DNA of 64,000 nt from an uncultured bacterium (GTDB lineage: Bacteria > Bacteroidota > Bacteroidia > Chitinophagales > Chitinophagaceae): NCBI GenBank assembly GCA_903826405.1, contig CAIKEH010000046.1, positions 59,351 to 123,350 on the forward strand. Reading direction: 5' to 3'. How positions within the stretch are numbered: position 1 is the stretch's first letter; each line of letters opens with the position of its first letter. The translations under genes and the position numbers were made by a program. Positions 25,943 through 36,248 of the stretch are shown one piece after another. The notes beneath the pieces are model-generated. The model saw nothing but the letters and a program-made list of their open reading frames with translations. It did not search any database and was not told where the DNA came from.

Positions 25943-28900
25943 ATGCTGAAGAATCGTATCCTGATTTTGCTATTCTTTGCCCTCCCCCTGATCGTGAGGT
26001 CACAGGTTCAGGAGCAACCTCAGGTATTAAAAGGCAAGCTAACAGCAACCACCATCCCACTTCGAAATTGGATACCCGGCCCAAACGAAACCGCATCATT
26101 GGTACCCACAAGAGATCGCAAAGGCCTGATCTTTGCCCGAGATCTTGAGCCCCTCATTTTCACAGATTATGGAAGCCGTCACTTCGGGCAGGATCCTTTA
26201 TTGCAGAAAGGTTTCGGAATCCCTTTATTAACAAATATCCCTGGCCAAGTATACGAACCCATACCTAAACAACAAAAAAATGTCTGGATCGAAAGAGATG
26301 GAGGCGCCTTGGGTAAAAATTTTGAGGGTGTCCCTTACACTAATATCTCTCCGGCCGACCCGACTATCTCCGTTGGCCCGAATCATATCATCCAAATGGT
26401 AAATGGCACAGGCGGCAGTGCTTATTTTCGCATATTCGACAAATCCGGTAATGCCTTGAGCCCCCTGGCTTATTTCGATCAGCTACCAGGAACCAGTTTC
26501 AATGGTGCCGGAGACTGCATCACCTGGTACGATCAGTTGACGGACAGATACGTCATGACGGAATTCGGTGACTCTGCCCAATTGGGCGCATCTGTGAACA
26601 CACTCATAGTTGCCGTAACAAAATCAAATGACCCCCTCGGCCAATGGTATGTCTATGAATTCTCCGATGCCAGTTTCTTCCCTGATTACCCCAAGTATGC
26701 GAACTGGCAGGATGCCTGGTACGGAATGACACGGGACTTCACTAGTTCCTATGTCGGCAATTCGGTATGGGCTTTCAATAAATTCAAAATGATCTCGGGA
26801 GATCCGTCACCAGAGGTTCAACGGATACGACTATCCGACCCGGACAACAAATTCAATACCATGTGTCCCGTTTCCCTATTGGGCAATACACCTGCACCAG
26901 CAGGTACTCCTGGATATTTTCTGTACTATAATGACGACAGTTACACCTCCAGCCCCACTGATGTAGACAGTATGGGCATCATATCATTTCATGTTGATTT
27001 CAATGATCCAACACGTTCGTTCGCAAAGGTGGAACAGAGCCTGGCAGTTTCCCCATTCAAAAGTACGGTCTGCCCTACCCGAAATTGTGCACCCTCACCT
27101 GCTGGAAATGGATATGACGTGATCAGCAACAGGATCATGAATCGACCTTATTACCGCAATTTCGGAACCTATCAGTCGATCGTTTCCGATCATACGGTGG
27201 ATGCCACAGGCAGTGCTGTTTCAGGAATTAGATGGTATGAGTTTAGGAATATTTCCGGGAGTTGGAATGTTCATCAGCAAGGAACGTTCTCCCCGCAGGA
27301 ATCGGCGAATTGTGCAGGTGGCATACCCCTTCATCGCTTCATGGGCGCGATCGCATCAAACAGCTCCGGTCAGATCGCTATGGCATACAACAATAGTGGC
27401 ATCGGACGATATGCATCCATATCCTTCACCGGAAGGAACGAATCAGATCCTCTAAACCTGATGAGTTATGCTGAAACAGATGCCGTGATCGGCAAGGATC
27501 TGGGAACATTTGGCAACAGATGGGGAGACTACAGTGAGATAGTACCCGATGTTCTGGATGATTCTCTCTTCTGGTTCACTGCCATGTATGGAGATGGCAA
27601 TTCAGAATGGAAGACGAAGATCCTTTCCTTCCGACTCAGGCCAAATCTAGAACTGGACGCCCGCTTGGTTTCCATCGACGAACCGAACCTGTGCGAAAGC
27701 TCCTGTTCGCCTGATGTTCAGCCTAAGATCACCATACGAAATCTGGGTTCAACACAACTCAACAAGATCAACATTGGAATAAGCGTCAATGGAAGTTCAC
27801 CCATAACACAAACATGGACCGGAATACTGGATATCTCGCAGCAGATCAATTACACGTTGCCGCTAACTACTTTACCTCCGGGTTCGGATACGATCAGGAT
27901 CTTCATATCAGACCCCAATGATGGCAATGACCTGAACAAGTCAAATGACACGGCCACGGTCATCATTTCGATCGGAGCAATTGCTGCCATGCCCCTTCTG
28001 GAAGGTTTCGAAAACCCTGTGTTTCCTCCATCCGGATGGACATCCATTGGAGACGGCACTTCATCCTTCCATTGGAATCTTAGTCATGACGCGGCACACA
28101 CAGGAAATGGCAGCACGATTTTCAAAAATTTCGACCTGAATGAACCGGGAAGACAAGGTGACCTTCGTTCTCCTTTGCTTGATATACAGGGAAAGGATTC
28201 GGCAGATGTATCATTCTGGGTGGCAGCAGCCATCCAAAGCGTCGACCACCAAGATACCCTTGAACTGTTGGTCTCCATGGATTGCGGAAAAACCCAACAA
28301 TCAATCTGGAAGAAATGGGGGCCTGAATTAGCCACTAGGAATGGTTATTTCCCCAATTCTTTCATCCCTACGGCAGCCGAATGGCGAAAAGAAACTATTG
28401 ACCTGACTCCTTTTAAAAAAACCGGAAACATCATACTCACGTTTAGAAATACCAATTCTTTTGGAAACAATATTTATGTCGATGACATCGACATTGAAAC
28501 CATTGAATTTGCAAAAAATGACGCTGTATTGGATCGCATCCTATCTCCTGATGATATCGTATGCAGTTCGACCCTGTCCCCGGAGATCAGCGTGATTAAT
28601 GCAGGTAAAGACACGCTGAAGACCCTCAAGATCTCCTATTCTATTGATGGCGGTTCTTTCCTCGTCAATAATTGGTCGGGCACTTTATCCAGATTGGAAG
28701 GAACGAAAATCATTCTGCCCGGATCAGTAACGCCCGGACAAGGACAGCACAACCTCACTGTTTTTTTATCTGATCCCAACGGCTCGATGGATGGAAATAC
28801 GCTTAACGATACCGCGCAAAAAACCTTTGGATTCCCGCCGCTGTTGACCCTTCCATTGAAAGAAGGTTTTGAAAATCCCTCATTCCCACCCCCGGGATGG

Positions 28901-29665
28901 ACAAGGCTGAATCCAGATGGTTCAGTGACCTGGGAAAGGACGACAAAAGTGGCCTATATCGGTCAGGCATCTGCGTGGTTGAATAATTTCAATTATACGT
29001 TTTTGGGACAGCAGGATGCTCTGATCACGCCACTGTTGAAAGTTGAACCTGCAGATTCCATATACCTTGATTTCCAAGTCTCAGCAGTCACCACCAGCCC
29101 AGCGTCCACGCCTAATCTGACCTCGGATACACTGACCGTCCTCTTATCGACTGATTGTGGAAAACAGTATACGACAGTGTATCAAAAATGGGGTGCTGAA
29201 CTGCAGACAACTGGAGATCTGGACATTCCCCATCCTTCCGAATTCTTCCCATCAGGTGTATCCCAATGGCGGAAGGAACATGTTAATATAACCAAATCCC
29301 TTTCTGGCCATTCGCCTTTCCTGATCCAGTTCAGGAATACGACCAATCATGAGAACAACATTTTCATAGACGAAATACATAGTTATTCGGAGATACTTCC
29401 CGCATCACTAAAGGAAAACGGATACCTCATCAGTCCCAATCCATTCCATGACCGGATCACCCTCCGATTGTGGCCTGATGCCTCATCCTTATTGGGATAT
29501 GAGATATTTAATTCTGCAGGTCAGCTCGTACTTAAAAAGGACACTGGAATTGGATCATCGTACTCGACACAGGAGATCCTTACCAGCCATTTATCAAATG
29601 GTATTTATTTGATCCGGATGCGGTTCCGGGACACTGTAGTTATTAAAAAACTCATCAGGCAGTAG
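25943..29665 (+). CDS. Large T9SS-secreted multidomain surface protein
   Basis: This 1240-residue exported protein has a signal peptide ending in VRSQVQEQ. The first ~580 residues form a region I do not recognise, rich in aromatic and Asp/Asn residues (DPTISVGPNHIIQMVNG, YDQLTDRYVMTEF). After it come CARDB-like repeats and two choice-of-anchor J type modules, each opening with EGFENP and a Pro-Pro-x-GW turn (near residues 688 and 973). The last ~80 residues are a type A sorting domain (LISPNPFHD, then LSNGIYLIRMR and a basic end), which targets the type IX secretion system. It could be an adhesin or a hydrolase; no catalytic motif is evident. Confidence 0.85.
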   Translation: MLKNRILILLFFALPLIVRSQVQEQPQVLKGKLTATTIPLRNWIPGPNETASLVPTRDRKGLIFARDLEPLIFTDYGSRHFGQDPLLQKGFGIPLLTNIPGQVYEPIPKQQKNVWIERDGGALGKNFEGVPYTNISPADPTISVGPNHIIQMVNGTGGSAYFRIFDKSGNALSPLAYFDQLPGTSFNGAGDCITWYDQLTDRYVMTEFGDSAQLGASVNTLIVAVTKSNDPLGQWYVYEFSDASFFPDYPKYANWQDAWYGMTRDFTSSYVGNSVWAFNKFKMISGDPSPEVQRIRLSDPDNKFNTMCPVSLLGNTPAPAGTPGYFLYYNDDSYTSSPTDVDSMGIISFHVDFNDPTRSFAKVEQSLAVSPFKSTVCPTRNCAPSPAGNGYDVISNRIMNRPYYRNFGTYQSIVSDHTVDATGSAVSGIRWYEFRNISGSWNVHQQGTFSPQESANCAGGIPLHRFMGAIASNSSGQIAMAYNNSGIGRYASISFTGRNESDPLNLMSYAETDAVIGKDLGTFGNRWGDYSEIVPDVLDDSLFWFTAMYGDGNSEWKTKILSFRLRPNLELDARLVSIDEPNLCESSCSPDVQPKITIRNLGSTQLNKINIGISVNGSSPITQTWTGILDISQQINYTLPLTTLPPGSDTIRIFISDPNDGNDLNKSNDTATVIISIGAIAAMPLLEGFENPVFPPSGWTSIGDGTSSFHWNLSHDAAHTGNGSTIFKNFDLNEPGRQGDLRSPLLDIQGKDSADVSFWVAAAIQSVDHQDTLELLVSMDCGKTQQSIWKKWGPELATRNGYFPNSFIPTAAEWRKETIDLTPFKKTGNIILTFRNTNSFGNNIYVDDIDIETIEFAKNDAVLDRILSPDDIVCSSTLSPEISVINAGKDTLKTLKISYSIDGGSFLVNNWSGTLSRLEGTKIILPGSVTPGQGQHNLTVFLSDPNGSMDGNTLNDTAQKTFGFPPLLTLPLKEGFENPSFPPPGWTRLNPDGSVTWERTTKVAYIGQASAWLNNFNYTFLGQQDALITPLLKVEPADSIYLDFQVSAVTTSPASTPNLTSDTLTVLLSTDCGKQYTTVYQKWGAELQTTGDLDIPHPSEFFPSGVSQWRKEHVNITKSLSGHSPFLIQFRNTTNHENNIFIDEIHSYSEILPASLKENGYLISPNPFHDRITLRLWPDASSLLGYEIFNSAGQLVLKKDTGIGSSYSTQEILTSHLSNGIYLIRMRFRDTVVIKKLIRQ

Positions 29666-29726
29666 AAACCTATTGATATATGAAGGCTTAGCTTTTCAAA
29701 ACCTTCTATCGATAGCCCCCTTTTCC

Positions 29727-29734
29727 TACCTTTG
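29727..29734 (+). promoter_or_regulatory. Promoter -7 box for mqnE
   Basis: TACCTTTG matches TAnnTTTG fully and ends 16 bp before the mqnE ATG, so the transcript would have a very short leader. The -33 position reads CTTC and not TTTG. Confidence 0.55.
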
Positions 29735-29750
29735 CCAGTAAAATGAACTG

Positions 29751-30908
29751 ATGGACGAGAAGTCACTGAGACAGGTATTGAAAGGAAGCGATTTGGGTCA
29801 GGAAATGGTCAGGATAGCCGATAAGGTGATCAAACTTGAACGGATCAGCCCTGAAGAGGGATTACATCTCTTTGAAAACGGGTCCCTACCTGTTGTTGGG
29901 ATGCTGGCCAATTACATCCGAGAACACAAACATGGTGATCGAACCTATTTTAACAGGAACTTTCATATAGAGCCCACCAATGTCTGTGTCTTCTCTTGTA
30001 AGTTTTGCTCCTATTCCAGATTGTACGCTCACCGCGAGGAAGGCTGGGAATCGGATATTGAGCAGATGATGGATAAGGTAAAGGCTTATGATGGAGTACC
30101 GATCACGGAGGTGCATATTGTCGGAGGGGTTCACCCCAAAATGAACATTCATTTTTTCGCTGATCTGTTACGAAAGATCAAAGCCCATAGACCTGAACTC
30201 CACATCAAAGGTTTCACGGCAGTAGAATTGGATTACATGTTCCGCAAGGCGAATCTATCGAGAGAAGAAGGTCTCCGACTGCTAAAGGAAGCGGGACTGG
30301 ATTCTTTGCCGGGCGGCGGAGCAGAGATCTTTGATCCCGAAGTGAGGGAGATCATCTGTGCGGATAAAGTGGATGGTGAAGGCTGGCTGGATATCCATGG
30401 TACAGCGCACCGTTTGGGCATGCATACCAATGCCACCATGCTGTATGGTCATGTGGAGGCATACAAACATCGAATCGATCATATGCAGCGTCTAAGGGAG
30501 CAACAGGATAGAACCGGGGGCTTCAACACCTTCATCCCACTTAAGTTCAGGAACCATGACAACGAAATGAGTGATGTAAATGAATCCACCATGATCGAAG
30601 ACATGCGCATGTACTCCATCGCGAGGATATATATGGACAACTTCCCACATTTGAAGGCGTACTGGCCCATGCTCGGTCGTGAACAAGCCCAATTATCACT
30701 TGCTTTCGGAGTGAACGATATTGATGGCACCATCGATGATTCCACAAAGATATATTCCATGGCTGGAAGCGAGGAGCAAACACCAGCCATGTCAACATCC
30801 GATCTGGTGAACCTGATTCGTCAGGTAAATCGGATTCCAGTGGAAAGAGATACTCTGTATCATGAAATCAGGAATTATGTGGAAAGACCAATGGATGCAG
30901 ATGAATGA
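29751..30908 (+). CDS. mqnE: Aminofutalosine synthase (menaquinone, futalosine pathway)
   Basis: This 385-residue radical SAM enzyme has the CxxxCxxC cluster motif in NVCVFSCKFCSYSR (Cys79, Cys83, Cys86). It joins 3-enolpyruvyl-benzoate to the adenosyl group of SAM to make aminofutalosine, an early step of futalosine-type menaquinone synthesis in the cytoplasm. Other matches are HIVGGVHPKM near residue 122 and LPGGGAEIFD near residue 185, both typical of the MqnE/MqnC group. MqnC has similar motifs but the N-terminus and spacing fit MqnE. The other mqn genes are not in the window. Confidence 0.9.
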   Translation: MDEKSLRQVLKGSDLGQEMVRIADKVIKLERISPEEGLHLFENGSLPVVGMLANYIREHKHGDRTYFNRNFHIEPTNVCVFSCKFCSYSRLYAHREEGWESDIEQMMDKVKAYDGVPITEVHIVGGVHPKMNIHFFADLLRKIKAHRPELHIKGFTAVELDYMFRKANLSREEGLRLLKEAGLDSLPGGGAEIFDPEVREIICADKVDGEGWLDIHGTAHRLGMHTNATMLYGHVEAYKHRIDHMQRLREQQDRTGGFNTFIPLKFRNHDNEMSDVNESTMIEDMRMYSIARIYMDNFPHLKAYWPMLGREQAQLSLAFGVNDIDGTIDDSTKIYSMAGSEEQTPAMSTSDLVNLIRQVNRIPVERDTLYHEIRNYVERPMDADE

Positions 30909-30982
30909 TTGGGAATCCTGAATTGAATATGTTTATAGGCTCTTAAGTTGACAAAATCTATCATTCAATCTCAACTCGCCAT

Positions 30983-31591
30983 ATGAACAAAAAAACGATT
31001 CCTCAGATCATCTTCGATGGGCTTGCCGTTGTCATACCCCTTGGTGCGGTCGCCTATCTTTTCCTCCGTATCATCCGGATCATCGGAAAATTGATCCAGC
31101 CTTTGTCTCACAAGATGGGAATCGAAAGGATCCTCGGCGAACTGACATTGACGATAATAGCCACCACTTTATTTCTCATCTTCATCGTGATCGTCGGATA
31201 TGTGATGCAAATGCCCTTCATGAATGGATTCAGGAATGCCGTAGAACGGATAGCTTTCAAATTTTTCCCTTCTCTCGAAAGGATACAGGCAGTAGCTGAG
31301 GAAAAAGCCAGAACGGAAATTGCCTCTGAATCATGGAGACCTCTGATTTTATCCTCAGGGGGAAGATACCAACCGGCTTATTTCATTGAGAGAAATGAAG
31401 ACCTCATTACACTTTTCATAGTAAAAGGCGCCGACGTCAAAGAAGGAGAAATACTGATCACAGATGTGAAAGGGAAACAATATGTCGAGATTTCACACAA
31501 GGAGATCAAAAAATCCAATTCACATTATGGCAAAGGGTATCTGACGATCATAGCCAAGGCAACGTTCATTGAACTTGAACTCTTGCGGTGA
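30983..31591 (+). CDS. DUF502-family inner-membrane protein
   Basis: This 202-residue protein has two hydrophobic segments near residues 10-30 and 52-75. A soluble C-terminal half follows, with MQMPFMNGFRNAVERIAFKFFPSLE in the junction and YFIERNEDLITLFIVKGADVKEGE later. This is the DUF502 pattern of two membrane segments plus a beta-rich domain. Its function is unknown. It is convergent with the tolC-like gene, with 5 bp between the stops. A stretch reading TTGACA upstream may be chance. Confidence 0.78.
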   Translation: MNKKTIPQIIFDGLAVVIPLGAVAYLFLRIIRIIGKLIQPLSHKMGIERILGELTLTIIATTLFLIFIVIVGYVMQMPFMNGFRNAVERIAFKFFPSLERIQAVAEEKARTEIASESWRPLILSSGGRYQPAYFIERNEDLITLFIVKGADVKEGEILITDVKGKQYVEISHKEIKKSNSHYGKGYLTIIAKATFIELELLR

Positions 31592-31596
31592 TCAGT

Positions 31597-33042
31597 TTAT
31601 TGCAACTGCCCGGAAGCCCATTCCAAAGCGTAGTAACTCTTGAAAAATTTGGCTTTCAACTCAGCGAATTTCTGTCTTGCATCAAGTGACTTCGACTCTC
31701 TGGAGTTGACCATGAACAGTGTACTTTCACCGACCTTGTAACGCATTTCTTCGCCAGCCAAAAGACGTTGATAATTATAGCTGTTGTCCCGTGCTATTCG
31801 GACCTGCTGTTGTAGTGTTGCCAGCTCGTTGAAATAACTCCTGACCTTGTTCGAGATCTCTTGCCTCTCTTGTGCCCTGTCCAATGTGGCTTCCTCGATC
31901 TTGACTTTCGCTGCACGATATTCTCCCCTACCTTGAGAAAGTCGAAGGGGCATGGCAAAATCAAAACCGAATTTGTAATTGTTCTGATAGAACGGCACAC
32001 TGGCATGCTCGAACACATTGTACCCTTTGTTCAATATATTGCCTTTGACATTGAAGAGAGGGAGATTACCTTGGAATTTCAACCGTTTCTCTATGTCGAG
32101 TGATTGCAATTTGTAATCGTATATGTTCAGTTTGGGATGTTTTGATGCAGCCACAAATAGAACATCTTCCAAGACCGGAAGCTTAACCATACTAGGTTCC
32201 AAACGGTCAAAGGAAGTATCCGGCTTTACATAAGGTGGCAAATAATATGGACTGTCGTTGGCTGTCCATAGGTAGTTTGAAAGCTCCAGCCCTGCCGTCC
32301 GAAATTTCACCCAGGCTTCGGATTGAGCCAATTGCAGAGACTGTAATTGAGCAAGAGCTTCTGTGGTATCGATTGCAGGTCTGTCTCCTTGAGCATAAGC
32401 GGTTCTAACGCCACCGTACCGAGTCTCATTGATACGAACTTGTTCATTGAGAATCATGAAACTCGCATAAGTACCCACCCAATTCCAATAGGATGAATAT
32501 GCACCATACAACAGGTCGTTGATCGCCAAGGACCTTTGCCATTTGCTCTGTTCTTTGAATAATTTGGCTTGACGTAGTGCAGCACGTCGTTTATCCATGA
32601 GCAGATTCCTTCCCAAGGGAACGGATATGCCCAAATAACTCGATTTGCCTTTCGATACTTCAGGATTCAAGAGGTCGCCCATGTTGTTCTCCAATCCCGT
32701 CTTGACTTCAATTCCATACCAAGTGGGTATTTTCAACTCCGGATTGAAGATGTCATAATAATTCTTGCCATCAAAAGTCTTTTTCTCAGCACTCATATAA
32801 AACATGGGATCGAAGCCTGCACGGGAGGCGGTAAGTTCAGCGTCTGCACGATCCATCAGTAGATTGGACTGACGAACCACGGGATGATAAGCCCTGACGA
32901 TATTTATGAAAGACTCTTGTGAAAGAAACCGCAAGGAGTCCGCACTTTGAGTTTTAGCCACGAACGGTACCAAGCAGAAGCCCAGCAACACAATGGTTAA
33001 GTGTCGAAGCGCGGAATAGCACTCTTTAAGGTGACCGCTCAT
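31597..33042 (-). CDS. TolC-family outer-membrane efflux protein
   Basis: This 481-residue protein has an N-terminal signal ending in VAKTQSA and the long alpha-helical repeats of TolC-type channels (SQGRGEYRAAKVKIEEATLDRA and similar). It forms a trimeric outer-membrane channel that joins a periplasmic adaptor. Its ATG overlaps the HlyD stop by 4 bp (ATGA). It is the last gene of a three-gene ABC-HlyD-TolC operon, and the whole order suggests a type I secretion-like or efflux assembly. Confidence 0.9.
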   Translation of the reverse strand: MSGHLKECYSALRHLTIVLLGFCLVPFVAKTQSADSLRFLSQESFINIVRAYHPVVRQSNLLMDRADAELTASRAGFDPMFYMSAEKKTFDGKNYYDIFNPELKIPTWYGIEVKTGLENNMGDLLNPEVSKGKSSYLGISVPLGRNLLMDKRRAALRQAKLFKEQSKWQRSLAINDLLYGAYSSYWNWVGTYASFMILNEQVRINETRYGGVRTAYAQGDRPAIDTTEALAQLQSLQLAQSEAWVKFRTAGLELSNYLWTANDSPYYLPPYVKPDTSFDRLEPSMVKLPVLEDVLFVAASKHPKLNIYDYKLQSLDIEKRLKFQGNLPLFNVKGNILNKGYNVFEHASVPFYQNNYKFGFDFAMPLRLSQGRGEYRAAKVKIEEATLDRAQERQEISNKVRSYFNELATLQQQVRIARDNSYNYQRLLAGEEMRYKVGESTLFMVNSRESKSLDARQKFAELKAKFFKSYYALEWASGQLQ

Positions 33043-34403
33043 TTAGTACTTTTTCCATTTTTACCCTTGTCGTCTTCATCGGCTTTGTAGTATTCAGGGG
33101 GGAATCCATTGATATTCCTCCATAACTCATACCACACCTGTACCTGCTTAAGCAGTGCGAAACATATGGAACCTGTACCCAACATCAGTTGTGGAGGCCA
33201 TTTTTTGAGTGCCGAGTCCTCACGCACCAGCACCCTGAACTTCCCATTGCTGCTGACAGAGGATTCAATGGCTGTAACAACGCCCCCAAAAGTACCATAT
33301 GAAGCTTTGGGCCATCCACTAAAAACGATATTCGGATATCCGTCGAATTGGAGGCTGACCTTCTGTCCTCGGGAAAGAAGAGGAAGGTCTACCGGACTGA
33401 CATACATTTCCACTGCAGGGTCAACCTGTGTGGGTACGATCTCGACGATGATCTCCCCATCCTTAACGATCTCCCCAATTCCAGCCTTTCGAGCACGGAC
33501 CACCTGACCATCCTGAGGCGATCTTATGGTGTACATGCCACTTCGGATATTGTAATTCATGAATTGGTTCTGCAATTTGGAAACTTCCCCTTCACCAGTT
33601 TGAATCTGTGAGATGGCCGTGAACCTGTCCCCTTCCGCCTTGGTCATTTTTTCCAGATAATCCTGCGTAATACCATTGCGTTCAATTTGAAGTCGGTTGA
33701 ATTCCTGTTTACTGTTGCTGAATTTGATGTCTGCGGATGCTTTCTTTGCTGCCGATTCCTGCAGGGATTGATTCCGTTGTTCAAGTTGTGTGAGGGATAC
33801 CAGGCCTGAATCGAACATTACCTGTTGACGTTTGAATTGCAGTTGTTTTATGTTGAAGTCGTTACTTGCGGAAAGCATCTCCATACTGTCCGATGATATT
33901 TTTTGACGTTGCTGACCGATCTTGTTGTCAATATCGGCCAATTTTAACTGGCCCGCTTGCCGTATTGCATCAATCTGTTGTCCACTTACGGCCACTTTAT
34001 TACGATAACTCTCGACCGCACCTGTTTTAGCGGTCAACTGCTCCTGTGTTCGTTGCAGCAATTTTGGATCCAGGTAATCCTCCTTTATTTCCGAGAGGGT
34101 GATGATTGTATCACCTGCCTTGACCATATCACCTTCTTTGACATACCATTTGACCACTTTGCCAGGAATCACACTGGGTAATTCCTGAGGGCGCTGTTCC
34201 TGTCTTAGCGTGGTCACCGTACCTCGTGCCCGGATATTCTGTGTCCAAGGAAGCAGCAAACAAACCAGGATACCTAAAAGGATCCCGATCACCCATCGCC
34301 TTACCTTGCTATCCTGATCGATAAGGTATATGCGATCATAGGAAAGAAGGTCGTTCTCTTTACATTGTTCCTTCAAATCCTCATTGATGAAATCCGTTGC
34401 CAT
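33039..34403 (-). CDS. HlyD-family membrane fusion protein
   Basis: This 454-residue adaptor has one N-terminal membrane helix (WVIGILLGILVCLLLPW). A split biotinyl-lipoyl domain follows (VIPGKVVKWYVKEGDMVKAGD and PQDGQVVRARKAGIGEIVKDGE) around a long coiled coil of about 200 residues, then a beta-barrel region. It spans the periplasm between the ABC protein and the TolC channel. An ATG at 34403 is used; an in-frame TTG at 34412 would overlap the ABC stop and is less likely. The C-terminal tail (GKNGKSTK) is charged. Confidence 0.9.
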   Translation of the reverse strand: MATDFINEDLKEQCKENDLLSYDRIYLIDQDSKVRRWVIGILLGILVCLLLPWTQNIRARGTVTTLRQEQRPQELPSVIPGKVVKWYVKEGDMVKAGDTIITLSEIKEDYLDPKLLQRTQEQLTAKTGAVESYRNKVAVSGQQIDAIRQAGQLKLADIDNKIGQQRQKISSDSMEMLSASNDFNIKQLQFKRQQVMFDSGLVSLTQLEQRNQSLQESAAKKASADIKFSNSKQEFNRLQIERNGITQDYLEKMTKAEGDRFTAISQIQTGEGEVSKLQNQFMNYNIRSGMYTIRSPQDGQVVRARKAGIGEIVKDGEIIVEIVPTQVDPAVEMYVSPVDLPLLSRGQKVSLQFDGYPNIVFSGWPKASYGTFGGVVTAIESSVSSNGKFRVLVREDSALKKWPPQLMLGTGSICFALLKQVQVWYELWRNINGFPPEYYKADEDDKGKNGKSTK

Positions 34404-34408
34404 ATCGG

Positions 34409-36115
34409 TCAATTCCTATTTTTCAGATTTGTGTCCCAAGTTCCGGAATGAACGAGGTTGCCATTTTCAAAATATAAAACCAGATCACATTTTTTTGCGA
34501 ATTCCTCATCGTTGGATTCCACGAAAACGGTCGTAGTACCCTTCAGAGAGAGCAGGTAATCACGGACTTTACGTCGAGTTGTTTCTTCCAGGCCTGCAAG
34601 AGGTTCCTCCAGTAAAAGAAGTCTTGGATTATTGATCAGAGCACGCATGAGCAGGATCTTACGTATGGATGAGGTGGACATCCTGTTTCCCAAGGGATCA
34701 AGCTGATCTGAGAATTCAGGCCCTTTGGAATCCGACCAATCTTCCAAACCCAATTGCCTGGCAAAAGCGCGCAGTTCTTGATGTCCCATTTCCGGATTAC
34801 CCATGGTTATGTTCTCCAAAAGGGTGCCATGGAAGATCTCGAATCTATTCAGTAGAATGCCTGTTTGTGCCCTGTAGTCGTCCTTTTTGTATTCATGCAG
34901 CGATACATCGTCGATTCTGATGGCTCCTTCATAATCCTGATAAACACCGCTGAGCAGACGGACGAGTGTGGATTTTCCCGATCCATCAGGGCCCATGACC
35001 GCCACGGTGGAACCAGGTGGCACGGAGAAATTCACATCAGACAGAACTGGCTTACCTCCGTATCCGAAAACGACATGGTAGAGTTGTACTTTCATCCCTT
35101 GATTCCTCCGTTCCAGTACCATGTTTCCTTCCTTCTCCATCGGTTTGTCACTGATCTTCTCCAATTTCACCACCGAGGTCATGACGTCATAAACAGTCTT
35201 CAGATTGATGATCAACTTCTCTACCGAACCCATTACCAGCAGGATGACGATCTCCGCCGAAATGAACTGGCCAAGGTTAAGTTGTTGCCGGATCAGCAGG
35301 TAACTACCCACTATGAGCATGGCTGCGGTTATGAGCACTTTAAAACCGATCAGAGTCCAGTACTGTACCTGAAGTACCTTGAAATGGCTGGTCCGGGAAT
35401 CCAGATATCCGGAAACGAGGTGGTCGGTTCTCTTGAGATTGAGTTTAGCACCTCTTGAAAATTTGAAGGACCAGATGACTCGTGCGAGTTCCTCGATCCA
35501 ACCAGCGATAGCATATTTGTATTCACTCACCTTGAGCGAGGTGGAATAGCCTTTGGGCCCGGAATAATAAAGGATCGCCATCACCAAAGTCAGCAGAATG
35601 ATGCCGAATGCAATGAAAACCGGATGATAGAAAGAGAGCAGTATTAAACCGAAAAAGATCTCCAGTGTGGCCGTTGGGATATCCAGCAATAATTTTGCGA
35701 TCCCCTTCTGGAGTGTTATCGTATCGAAGAAACGGTTGACCATTTCCGGCAGATAATGATTTTCCGCTGCACGCATATCCAGATTAGGTATCCGATAGGC
35801 ATATTCGAAAGAAAATCTGACGAAGATCTGCTGCTCCACTTTTTCGATGAGGCGAAGTTGATTCACTTGCACCATGCCATTAAAAAAAACACCAGCCACG
35901 ACCATAAATATGAGCACGACGAGCGAGGTGGAAATGGAACCGCCCAATACGAAACTGATGATGCTTTGGATACCCAATGGCAGAGTGAGTTGGATTAGAC
36001 CACTGAGTATGGCATAGAAATAGATCGCAGAGATCTCTTTCCTCTCCAATTTCAGCACCTTCAGGATGCGCCTCATGGATTGAGTGACCGTCAACGGCCT
36101 TTCATGTGTTGCCAT
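34409..36115 (-). CDS. ABC exporter (permease-ATPase) with degenerate ATPase motifs
   Basis: This 568-residue half-transporter has an N-terminal six-helix membrane domain (about residues 1-330) and a C-terminal nucleotide-binding domain. Walker A is intact (GPDGSGKST near residue 374). The rest is altered: Q-loop Gln reads Asn (LLNRFEIF), the LSGGQ signature reads MSTSS, Walker B Asp is Glu (LLLLEEP), and the switch His region reads VESNDEEF. No N-terminal C39 peptidase domain is present. It is the first gene of the operon with HlyD and TolC. Export substrate is unknown, and hydrolysis may be impaired or depend on a partner. Confidence 0.88.
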   Translation of the reverse strand: MATHERPLTVTQSMRRILKVLKLERKEISAIYFYAILSGLIQLTLPLGIQSIISFVLGGSISTSLVVLIFMVVAGVFFNGMVQVNQLRLIEKVEQQIFVRFSFEYAYRIPNLDMRAAENHYLPEMVNRFFDTITLQKGIAKLLLDIPTATLEIFFGLILLSFYHPVFIAFGIILLTLVMAILYYSGPKGYSTSLKVSEYKYAIAGWIEELARVIWSFKFSRGAKLNLKRTDHLVSGYLDSRTSHFKVLQVQYWTLIGFKVLITAAMLIVGSYLLIRQQLNLGQFISAEIVILLVMGSVEKLIINLKTVYDVMTSVVKLEKISDKPMEKEGNMVLERRNQGMKVQLYHVVFGYGGKPVLSDVNFSVPPGSTVAVMGPDGSGKSTLVRLLSGVYQDYEGAIRIDDVSLHEYKKDDYRAQTGILLNRFEIFHGTLLENITMGNPEMGHQELRAFARQLGLEDWSDSKGPEFSDQLDPLGNRMSTSSIRKILLMRALINNPRLLLLEEPLAGLEETTRRKVRDYLLSLKGTTTVFVESNDEEFAKKCDLVLYFENGNLVHSGTWDTNLKNRN

Positions 36116-36248
36116 TCGAATTTCTTGTAGAAGTCTTCATTCCCGGAGGTGAACTTACCCTTGAAAATGAATGAAATTACGACCTGCATTTGACATTTTC
36201 CATCTGCAGTCAGCCTATTTCCCGAAAACGTAAACACGGTTATTCCAC

